Part shown: in pieces, positions 1 through 4,599 of the stretch
Numbering within the stretch: position 1 is the first letter of the stretch
Layout: the number at the start of each line of letters is the position of its first letter
Assembly: GCA_010029175.1 (NCBI GenBank)
Contig: RGNC01000124.1
Span: 1-6,121, forward strand
Source of the DNA: Synechococcaceae bacterium WB8_1B_136
GTDB lineage: Bacteria > Cyanobacteriota > Cyanobacteriia > PCC-6307 > Cyanobiaceae
Reading direction: 5' to 3'
Length of the DNA stretch: 6,121 bases
Program-made: the position numbers and the translations under genes
The notes under the pieces: generated by a model
What the model was told of the DNA's origin: nothing
Databases searched by the model: none
What the model saw: the letters and a program-made list of their open reading frames with translations, nothing else

Positions 1-339
1 CTCGCTGATGCCTTCCTCCCGGGCCTGCTCCCCCAGCCAGAGCACCTCCTGGGTGCGGAAGCTCAGGGGATGGTTGAAGTGCTGCAGGCAGCGGTCGCAG
101 CAGAGGGTCACGATGGTGTGGGCCTCCCCCTGCACCTCCAGCACATTGCCGCGATGCTGGGCGCTGAGGGCCCCACGCACGGGGGTGAGGCTCTGCAGCT
201 GGGGCAGATGCTGATCCACCCGCCAGCGGCGGCCTTCGGCCAGGAGTTTGAGCTCCTGGATCGGCACCGGCCTCAGATCGTCGCCGCCGGGGATGGTGGC
301 AGGAACGGAGCCGACACCGGCCTGGCGGGATTCAGCCAC
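1..339 (-). CDS. DUF177 / YceD-like protein, 5' part (runs off left edge)
   Basis: This is a partial gene: the first 113 codons are present and the frame stays open to base 1. It starts at GTG (337-339), three bases after the yidC stop, so it is probably co-transcribed and perhaps translationally coupled with yidC. The translation begins MAESRQAGVG and has the DUF177 core near residues 76-101: a hydrophobic strand, then TLCCDRCLQHF with Cys80, Cys81 and Cys84, then PLSFRTQEVLWLG. The C-x2-C pair (81/84) is typical of this metal- or nucleic-acid-binding-like family. In other bacteria and in plants DUF177 proteins sit next to rpmF and have been linked to 23S rRNA accumulation. A role in ribosome biogenesis fits the neighbouring rpmH and rnpA, but that is inference. 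The start has no strong Shine-Dalgarno, and the exact initiation codon is moderately sure. Confidence 0.85.
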   Translation of the reverse strand, partial: MAESRQAGVGSVPATIPGGDDLRPVPIQELKLLAEGRRWRVDQHLPQLQSLTPVRGALSAQHRGNVLEVQGEAHTIVTLCCDRCLQHFNHPLSFRTQEVLWLGEQAREEGISE

Positions 340-342
340 GGT

Positions 343-1485
343 TTACTTCTTGCCCTTGGGCTCGAAGGGCAGGCGGCTGCTGCCGGCGCTGGAGGCGGTG
401 GCGGTCACCGTCTGGCCCTGGGAGGCCAGCTGTTGATCGAGGATGGCCTGCAGGTTGTCGGGCAGGGCCTCGCGGGTGAGCAGGAAGGTCTGCAGGGCCT
501 GGAAGATGTTGGCCACCACCATGTAGAGCAGCACCCCGGCCGGCAGGGGGAAGAACAGGAACATGCCGGTGATCATCACGGGCGTGATCTTGTTGGCCGT
601 GGCCTGCTGCGGGTTGGCGGGCATGCCCATGCCCGAGAGGATCTGGCTCACGAACAGGCTGGCGCCGAAGGCGGCCACCAGGATCGCGATATCCCAGTTG
701 ATGGCGCCATCGGTGTAGAAGCCCACCTGGCCGAGGGCCTTGATGAACAGGAAGCCACTGCGGGCCGCCAGGCCGGGGATCTTGGCCTCCACCGTCACAT
801 CGCCGGGGGCGATGGCGTGGATGGTGCCGTTCTGATCCACGCTCACCAGGCCTTCACCCTTGGTGACGCTCCAGCTGGGGGTGAAGCTGTCGCCGTTCTC
901 CACGCCGGAGAGCACCGAGGCGAAGCTGGCCCCGTCTTTGGTGTGCAGGCTCACCGTGGCGGTGTCGCCCACCCCCAGCTTGGTGCCCTGCTCCAGGCTG
1001 GCGATCACCGGCACGTGGTTGGTGGCCGTCACGAAGATCGAGTGGCTGGGGCTGTTGAAGGGCTTGGGTTCCACCGTTGCGATCTGTTCAGCGGGCAGCA
1101 CCTTCAGGTTGAGGGTGTAGGGCACATCGGCGAACGGTGAGCCCCGCAGGGTGGCGAACAGGGCGAACAGGATCGGCATCTGCACTAGCAGCGGCAGACA
1201 GCCGGAGAGGGGGCTGCCGAACTCCTTCATCAGGGCCCCCAGCTCCTCCTGCTGCTTCTGGGGGTTGTTGGCGTATTTGGCCTTGATCTCAGCCTGGCGC
1301 TTCTGCATCACCGGCTGGGCGATGCGCATGCGGCGGGCACTGCGGATCGAGCCGGCGCTGAGGGGAAACAGGGCCAGCCGGATCACCACCGTGAGGGCAA
1401 TGATCGCCAGCCCGTAGCTCGGCACCAATCCGTAGAAGAAATCGAGGATCGGGAGCAGCAGGTTGTCGGAGATGTAGCCGATCAC
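343..1485 (-). CDS. yidC: YidC/Oxa1-family membrane protein insertase
   Basis: YidC inserts and folds membrane proteins, alone or with SecYEG; in cyanobacteria it serves the cytoplasmic and thylakoid membranes. The protein has 380 residues and starts at GTG (1483-1485). No alternative ATG/GTG lies just upstream, and MIGYISDNLL matches cyanobacterial family starts. Core helix 1 (about 22-43) carries Arg36 in VVIRLALFPL, the conserved groove arginine. A basic helical C1 hairpin (44-92) follows, then helix 2 (about 94-113, GCLPLLVQMPILFALFATL). Residues 115-262 form a large extracytoplasmic insert, with a BIG2-like Ig stretch at 212-238 (GLVSVDQNGTIHAIAPGDV). Later helices are at about 263-284, 303-320 and 320-337. 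The tail (350-380) is polar and ends in a basic PKGKK. It lies 55 bases after the PH-domain gene and three before the DUF177 gene, so probably in the rpmH operon. Confidence 0.97.
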   Translation of the reverse strand: MIGYISDNLLLPILDFFYGLVPSYGLAIIALTVVIRLALFPLSAGSIRSARRMRIAQPVMQKRQAEIKAKYANNPQKQQEELGALMKEFGSPLSGCLPLLVQMPILFALFATLRGSPFADVPYTLNLKVLPAEQIATVEPKPFNSPSHSIFVTATNHVPVIASLEQGTKLGVGDTATVSLHTKDGASFASVLSGVENGDSFTPSWSVTKGEGLVSVDQNGTIHAIAPGDVTVEAKIPGLAARSGFLFIKALGQVGFYTDGAINWDIAILVAAFGASLFVSQILSGMGMPANPQQATANKITPVMITGMFLFFPLPAGVLLYMVVANIFQALQTFLLTREALPDNLQAILDQQLASQGQTVTATASSAGSSRLPFEPKGKK

Positions 1486-1540
1486 GGCGTCGTGGCGTCG
1501 GGGAGGAGGGGTGGTGGGGCCAGTGTGTCAGGCGGGGGGC

Positions 1541-1993
1541 TCAGGCGGCGGCGCTGCCACCAAACCCTGGCTTGTTGGCCGCTTTGGCGCTGGGGCTGGC
1601 GGCCATGCGCTGCTGGATGAAGGCCTCGGTTTCGCGGTAGCGGGGCACGGCGCGCATCTCCAGTTTCATGCCGTCGTTGAGCACCAGCACCATGTCGCCC
1701 CAGAAGCCGAGGCCGCGCGGGGCGGAGCGCACCTCGCGGATCTGGCTGTACACCACCTGGGTGCGGTCGCGGCCCAGCCAGCCGCCGCTCACTTCCACCC
1801 GGCGGCTGGTGATGCGGAAGCGCAGCCACAGGGCGCGCACCAGGGCGGCCACGGCGAAGGGAATGCCGATCAGGGTGAGGCCGAACAGCAGGTTGGTGAT
1901 CAGATCACCCCTGGCGGGGCCGCCTTCGTAGAACACCTCCTCGTTGATGCTGGCGCCGGGGGCGACCGGTCCGGATTGTTCGGCAGCAGTCAT
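1541..1993 (-). CDS. Membrane-anchored bacterial PH-domain protein
   Basis: This is a 150-residue protein of the bacterial pleckstrin-homology (bPH2/DUF304-like) type. After a polar N-terminus there is a hydrophobic stretch at 31-57 (LLFGLTLIGIPFAVAALVRAL), long enough for one membrane span or a tight hairpin. It runs straight into the PH-like beta core: FRITSRRVEVSGGWLGR (59-75), TQVVYSQIREVRS (78-90), the GFWGDMVLVLNDG turn (96-108), LEMRAVPRYRETEAFIQQRM (111-130). The last 20 residues are Ala/Ser/Gly-rich and probably disordered. Its ATG overlaps the rnpA stop (ATGA, 1990-1993), which implies translational coupling. It lies between rnpA and yidC, where many bacteria encode YidD. No function is established from sequence; a membrane-associated role linked to YidC is only suggested by position. 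A GC-rich shadow frame on the same strand (1482-1829) is not the gene. Confidence 0.88.
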   Translation of the reverse strand: MTAAEQSGPVAPGASINEEVFYEGGPARGDLITNLLFGLTLIGIPFAVAALVRALWLRFRITSRRVEVSGGWLGRDRTQVVYSQIREVRSAPRGLGFWGDMVLVLNDGMKLEMRAVPRYRETEAFIQQRMAASPSAKAANKPGFGGSAAA

Positions 1994-2379
1994 GGGCGCA
2001 GCCCTGCCTTCTCAAGGAGTTGGGAACATTCTTCCAGCAGAACCTGATCGCTGGCCTCGGCGCTGCCCGGCTTGAGGGAGATCAGCAGCCAGGTGCCGCG
2101 GGCCCGGGCCGGATGCTCGACCGCCGCCGCCACCAGCTGGCGGTGCAGCAGCCGCCGCAGGCGATTGCGCACCACCGATCGCTTGCTCACCTTGGTGCTC
2201 ACCACCACCCCAAGCCGGCAGCTGAGGCTGTCGCTGTCGCGCGGGTCGGGCTTGAGCAGCTGCGGCTCGGCCGCCAGGCTGCGCAGCACCATCCAGCTGC
2301 CGTGGAGGCGGCGCCCCTTCTGATAGAGGCGATCGAACACAAAACGCCCCCGCAGCCTGTGTTCCCGGGGCAGAACCAT
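1990..2379 (-). CDS. rnpA: Ribonuclease P protein component
   Basis: RnpA is the small basic protein that binds the RNase P RNA (rnpB, not in this window) and helps it remove 5' leaders from pre-tRNAs in the cytoplasm. The product has 129 residues, slightly longer than the usual 110-120. It starts LPREHRLRGRFVFDRLYQKGRR (3-24), the typical N-terminal region. The diagnostic RNR signature is at 66-76 (KRSVVRNRLRR), followed by the basic helix to about residue 84. The beta strands LGVVVSTKV (56-64) and WLLISLKP (97-104) also fit. The start is ATG at 2377-2379, 42 bases after the rpmH stop, and the gene overlaps the next one by ATGA. The loop at 36-52, rich in Pro/Asp/Ser, explains the extra length. 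No clear Shine-Dalgarno precedes it, so it may rely on read-through from rpmH. Confidence 0.97.
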   Translation of the reverse strand: MVLPREHRLRGRFVFDRLYQKGRRLHGSWMVLRSLAAEPQLLKPDPRDSDSLSCRLGVVVSTKVSKRSVVRNRLRRLLHRQLVAAAVEHPARARGTWLLISLKPGSAEASDQVLLEECSQLLEKAGLRP

Positions 2380-2421
2380 GGAACCAGGGGCGGCGGGAGC
2401 GTTGGAAGTGGCGCTGAATCG

Positions 2422-2559
2422 TCAGACCGCCAGGCGGGCGCGACCGCGCTTGCGGCGGGAACGAATCACGCGGCGACCGGTGTGGCTGCGCATGCGAACG
2501 CGGAAGCCGGAGACCCGCTTGCGCTTGCGGCTGGTTCCTTCAAGGGTCCGTTTGGTCAT
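2422..2559 (-). CDS. rpmH: 50S ribosomal protein L34
   Basis: This 45-residue, extremely basic protein begins MTKRTLEGTSRKRKRVSGFR and ends RKRGRARLAV before a TGA at 2422-2424. L34 packs against 23S rRNA in the large ribosomal subunit. The order KRT...SRKRKRVSGFRVRM...GRRVIRSRRKRGRARL matches the L34 family along its whole length, and the size is normal (44-47). The start ATG is at 2557-2559. A GGAG lies only two bases upstream, too close to be a good ribosome-binding site. It is followed after 42 bases by rnpA, the classic bacterial rpmH-rnpA pairing. Codons are almost all Arg/Lys, mainly CGC and AAG. No convincing -10/-35 promoter is seen in the 78-base gap upstream. Confidence 0.97.
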   Translation of the reverse strand: MTKRTLEGTSRKRKRVSGFRVRMRSHTGRRVIRSRRKRGRARLAV

Positions 2560-2616
2560 GGCTCCGGCTCGGCTGCGCCTTCAACGTCGATCTCCCAACC
2601 TACCAGCTGGGGGTGG

Positions 2617-2631
2617 GCCAGGGGCCCTGGC
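2617..2631. repeat. GC-rich palindrome after the DUF2808 gene
   Basis: The sequence GCCAGGG-G-CCCTGGC is a perfect inverted repeat with 7-base arms around one central base; as RNA it would form a 6-bp stem with a 3-base loop. It starts six bases after the DUF2808 stop, between that gene and rpmH. An 8-base palindrome CCAGCTGG (2603-2610) lies just beyond. On the minus strand no T-run follows, so it is not a canonical intrinsic terminator. It may be a U-less terminator, an RNA-processing or stability hairpin, or chance in GC-rich DNA. Confidence 0.4.
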
Positions 2632-2637
2632 TCGCCG

Positions 2638-3219
2638 TCAGTCGGTGGGGGGATCGATCTGGATCAGCCAGCTGCCCAGATAGCCGGAAATGGGCACATC
2701 GCCAGGGGCCTGGGCCAGGGCGTTGAACTGATACATGCCCGCATTGAACGGGTTGAAGATGTTCAGATACACGCCGATGGTCTTGCCCACGGGCACGGGG
2801 GTTTCGGGGAAGATTTCCACCGCGGTGCTGTCCTTGCTCACCTCCACCACCGCCGGGATCTTCTTTTCACAACGGGTGCGGGAGAGCATGCCGCCCTCCT
2901 TCATGTAGCAGAGCTCCACGTTCTTGGGTTTGATGTCCACATCGAAGCTCTGGGGGATGCCCACGGTGAGCTTGAGGATGGCGGTCTTGCGGTCTTTCGG
3001 TTTGAGCAGCAGGTAGTACTCCGAGCGCTTCAGCCGATGGGTATCGGTCATGAAGAAGTAGAGCTTGCGGTAGTCCTTGGTGTTGTCCCAGCGGAACTCC
3101 ACCATGCCCGAGGTGCCCTGGGCGCGGGCGGCATGCGGGGATGCCAGGGGGGTGAGGCCGGCGGCAACGCCTGCCAGGCCCAGGGCGGTTGCCGCGGCGG
3201 CGGCACGAAGGATTGACAT
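2638..3219 (-). CDS. Secreted DUF2808 protein
   Basis: The product has 193 residues with a Sec-type signal peptide: basic start MSILR, hydrophobic Ala/Leu/Gly core (6-27), and a likely signal peptidase I site ARA|Q after residue 33. The mature part resembles the cyanobacterial DUF2808 family: VEFRWDNTKDYRKLYFFMTD (40-59), YYLLLKPKDRKTAILKLTVG (68-87), a mid-domain with Cys104 and Cys117 that could form a disulfide, and the C-terminal hallmark NPFNAGMYQF (156-165) followed by GYLGSWLIQI (179-188). The function of DUF2808 is unknown; location is probably the periplasm, thylakoid lumen or outer surface. The ATG at 3217-3219 is chosen because it opens directly into the signal peptide. The frame stays open upstream to an ATG at 3540, but that part lies antiparallel-free over aroH in another frame and has no family features. 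A hairpin-capable repeat lies 23 bases before the start. Confidence 0.85.
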   Translation of the reverse strand: MSILRAAAAATALGLAGVAAGLTPLASPHAARAQGTSGMVEFRWDNTKDYRKLYFFMTDTHRLKRSEYYLLLKPKDRKTAILKLTVGIPQSFDVDIKPKNVELCYMKEGGMLSRTRCEKKIPAVVEVSKDSTAVEIFPETPVPVGKTIGVYLNIFNPFNAGMYQFNALAQAPGDVPISGYLGSWLIQIDPPTD

Positions 3220-3241
3220 GGCTGTGTGTGAGGAGGGCTGT

Positions 3242-3267
3242 CGCCTGTTCTGGATTCTCAACAGGCG
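3242..3267. repeat. Perfect 8-bp inverted repeat upstream of the DUF2808 gene
   Basis: CGCCTGTT (3242-3249) and AACAGGCG (3260-3267) are exact inverted copies separated by 10 bases (CTGGATTCTC). The repeat lies in the aroH-DUF2808 gap; its near edge is 22 bases before the DUF2808 start codon. In minus-strand RNA it would form an 8-bp stem with a 10-base loop and no U-run after it, so a standard terminator is unlikely. An operator for a dimeric regulator or a 5' UTR hairpin is possible. Confidence 0.5.
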
Positions 3268-3276
3268 CTGGATCCG

Positions 3277-3289
3277 CCGGCCGGGCCGG
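3277..3289. repeat. CCGGCC-G-GGCCGG palindrome in the aroH-DUF2808 gap
   Basis: Six-base perfect arms surround one base, nine bases beyond the larger inverted repeat. Such G/C palindromes arise easily in this base composition. It could add to an aroH 3' hairpin, but no T-tract follows on either strand. The remaining gap (3290-3328) holds a direct GGTGCCCGGGTGCCC-type duplication and nothing else I can name. Confidence 0.25.
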
Positions 3290-3328
3290 TGGGCGGCAGC
3301 GGATCTGGCAGTGGTGCCCGGGTGCCCC

Positions 3329-3712
3329 TCAGGCCGGATCACCGGCCAGGTCGGGCCGCAGCCGGGCGGCCTCCCGCAGGTAGGCGTGGCGCGGGTTCTG
3401 CCGCTCCTCCAGCCAGGCGTGGGCCAGCAGCCGGATGCAGCGGGGCAGATCCCCCTCCACCGCCATCTGCTGGCAATCCAGCAGGGCAACGGCATCCCAG
3501 CCGGGGCGGCGGCGGGCGATGGCGGCGGGGAAGCAGGCATTGAGATCGGCCGTCACCGAAAAGGTGACCGAGAGCAACTGGCTGCCCTCGAGGCCGTTGC
3601 GCTGCACCAGGGCATCGAGCAGTTCGGCCACGGCCTCGGCGATGGCCTCAGCGGTGTTGGCGCTGGCGGTGGTGGCCCCCCGCAGGGAGCGCAGGCTGCG
3701 CGGATGGCTCAT
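3329..3712 (-). CDS. aroH: Chorismate mutase, AroH class
   Basis: This enzyme converts chorismate to prephenate, the committed step to phenylalanine and tyrosine, in the cytoplasm. The 127 residues equal the length of the Bacillus subtilis enzyme, and the two align without gaps from Phe57 to Arg90 (offset 4). Shared active-site residues are Arg11 (Bs Arg7, in RGATTA), Phe61 (57), Arg67 (63), Arg94 (90, in RCIRLL), Tyr111 (108, in RHAYLREA) and Arg119 (116, in LRPDL). The exception is Bs Glu78, which binds the substrate hydroxyl: here it is Gln82, while the residue three before it (Bs Cys75) is Asp79, in LLDCQQMAVEGDL. The rest of the fold is intact, so the gene looks functional. Its ATG overlaps the sppA stop (ATGA, 3709-3712), implying translational coupling. 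The AroH family works as a pseudo-alpha/beta-barrel homotrimer. Confidence 0.94.
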   Translation of the reverse strand: MSHPRSLRSLRGATTASANTAEAIAEAVAELLDALVQRNGLEGSQLLSVTFSVTADLNACFPAAIARRRPGWDAVALLDCQQMAVEGDLPRCIRLLAHAWLEERQNPRHAYLREAARLRPDLAGDPA

Positions 3713-4521
3713 GGACGGTGCAGCCAGAGGGGCTGGCCGCTCCAGCCCAGTTCCAGCTGCAGCTGATCGCTGAGGCTGCCCAGCAGGGCCCGGCCGGGGA
3801 TCAGCCCGGCGAAGCGCTTCGGTGGCTTGCCGAAGCTGATCGGCCGGGTGGTGTCCTCGTCGAGATCCGCCAGGCGGGCGGCCAGGCGGCGGGCGGCGTC
3901 CTCATCGCCCAGTTCATCCACCAGCCCCAGCTGCTGGGCCTGGGCACCGCTGAACACCCGGCCATCGGCGAAGCGGCGCACCTCCTCTTCGCTCAGGCCG
4001 CGGCCCTCGGCCACGGCGGCCACGAACTGGTGGTAGCTGGAGTCGATCAGGCTCTGCAGCAGCTCCCGCTCCGCGTCGGTGAGGGCGCGGTCGGGGGAGA
4101 GGATGTCCTTGTAGAGGCCGCTCTTCACGGTTTCGAACTGGATGCCGATGCGCTCCAGCAGCCGTGAGAGGTTGTTGCCCCGCAGGATCACGCCGATGGA
4201 GCCGGTGATGCTGCCGGCATTGGCCACGATCTTCTCGGCGGCCACACCCACATACACGCCGCCGGAGGCGGAGATGTTGCCGAAGCTGGCCACCACCCGG
4301 CAGCCCTTGGCCCGCAGGCGCAGGATGGCGGCGTGGATCTCCTGGCTGTCGCCCACGGTGCCGCCGGGGCTGTCGATGCGCAGCAGCAGGGCCGGGAACT
4401 CCCGCTGTTCCACCTCCCTCAGGGCCTTGAGCACCCGCGTGCGGGTGGGGCCGGCGATCGGCCCTTCGATGGCGATGCGTGCCAGTTTGCGGCGGGATTT
4501 GCGGCGCCAGGGCCAGGCCAT
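3709..4521 (-). CDS. sppA: Signal peptide peptidase SppA-type serine protease, no membrane anchor
   Basis: SppA peptidases (family S49) degrade cleaved signal peptides with a Ser/Lys dyad. The protein has 270 residues, matching the short single-domain form. Visible motifs are LLLRIDSPGGTV (46-56), the nucleophile Ser86 in NISASGGVY, the oxyanion/GSIG region ITGSIGVIL (105-113), and general base Lys138 in VKSGLYKDILSP. The Ser-Lys spacing of 52 equals that of B. subtilis SppA (147/199). FADGRVFSGAQAQQLGLVDELG (184-205) is the conserved C-terminal signature. The N-terminus (MAWPWRRKSRRKLARIAIEG) is strongly basic and lacks a transmembrane helix, unlike the membrane-bound E. coli and Bacillus enzymes. 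It therefore probably acts from the cytoplasm, perhaps peripherally on the membrane, and substrates could differ. The start ATG (4519-4521) has no clear Shine-Dalgarno. It heads an sppA-aroH unit and is divergent from the transporter gene. Confidence 0.94.
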   Translation of the reverse strand: MAWPWRRKSRRKLARIAIEGPIAGPTRTRVLKALREVEQREFPALLLRIDSPGGTVGDSQEIHAAILRLRAKGCRVVASFGNISASGGVYVGVAAEKIVANAGSITGSIGVILRGNNLSRLLERIGIQFETVKSGLYKDILSPDRALTDAERELLQSLIDSSYHQFVAAVAEGRGLSEEEVRRFADGRVFSGAQAQQLGLVDELGDEDAARRLAARLADLDEDTTRPISFGKPPKRFAGLIPGRALLGSLSDQLQLELGWSGQPLWLHRP

Positions 4522-4577
4522 CGATGCAGTGTGCAGTGGCTGGATCTTAAAAAGGAGCCTGTGGGCGGATTGGGCCG
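4522..4577. promoter_or_regulatory. Divergent intergenic region between sppA and the EamA gene
   Basis: This 56-base gap must hold the start signals of both outward-facing units. It contains the clearest A/T-rich patch of the window (ATCTTAAAAA, 4544-4553). On the minus strand this reads TTTTTAAGAT, with a -10-like TAAGAT ending about 22 bases before the sppA start; no good -35 is seen. On the plus strand AAAGGAG (4551-4557) is a strong Shine-Dalgarno-like motif. Base order alone cannot prove either promoter. Confidence 0.4.
4525..4538. repeat. Tandem heptamer TGCAGTG x2
   Basis: Two exact, adjacent copies of TGCAGTG lie 3 to 17 bases before the sppA start codon, in its probable leader. On the minus strand the copies read CACTGCA. 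They may be a chance duplication or a binding site for a regulator; nothing else supports a role. Confidence 0.3.
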
Positions 4578-4599
4578 GTGGTGCTGCGCTGGCTGCTGA
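4561..4599 (+). other. Possible 12-codon leader ORF before the EamA gene
   Basis: A GTG at 4561 follows the AAAGGAG motif after three bases and opens a frame of 12 codons, translation MGGLGRWCCAGC, ending at TGA 4597-4599. That stop overlaps an in-frame ATG of the transporter gene (4599-4601) as TGATG. The annotated transporter start (GTG 4578) lies 20 bases from the same motif, too far for direct use. So ribosomes may load at the leader ORF and re-initiate. It is equally possible that the motif is fortuitous. No database support is available to me. Confidence 0.25.

Noticed and set aside
70..1140. Long plus-strand open frame (356 codons) opposite yidC
   Set aside because: It is the antisense of a well-conserved yidC; its product is a low-complexity Gly/Ala/His/Gln/Glu sequence typical of GC-rich shadow frames.
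1482..1829. Minus-strand frame of 115 codons overlapping the PH-domain gene
   Set aside because: It lies in another frame of the PH gene, with a Pro/Arg-rich translation and no domain, and ends inside the yidC start.
2020..3216. Plus-strand open frame of 398 codons opposite rnpA, rpmH and the DUF2808 gene
   Set aside because: It spans three recognisable minus-strand genes and has no family resemblance; absence of stops is explained by GC content.
3220..3540. N-terminal extension of the DUF2808 frame to an ATG at 3540
   Set aside because: The extension lies over aroH in a different frame, is Pro/Arg-rich, and would bury the signal peptide at 3219.
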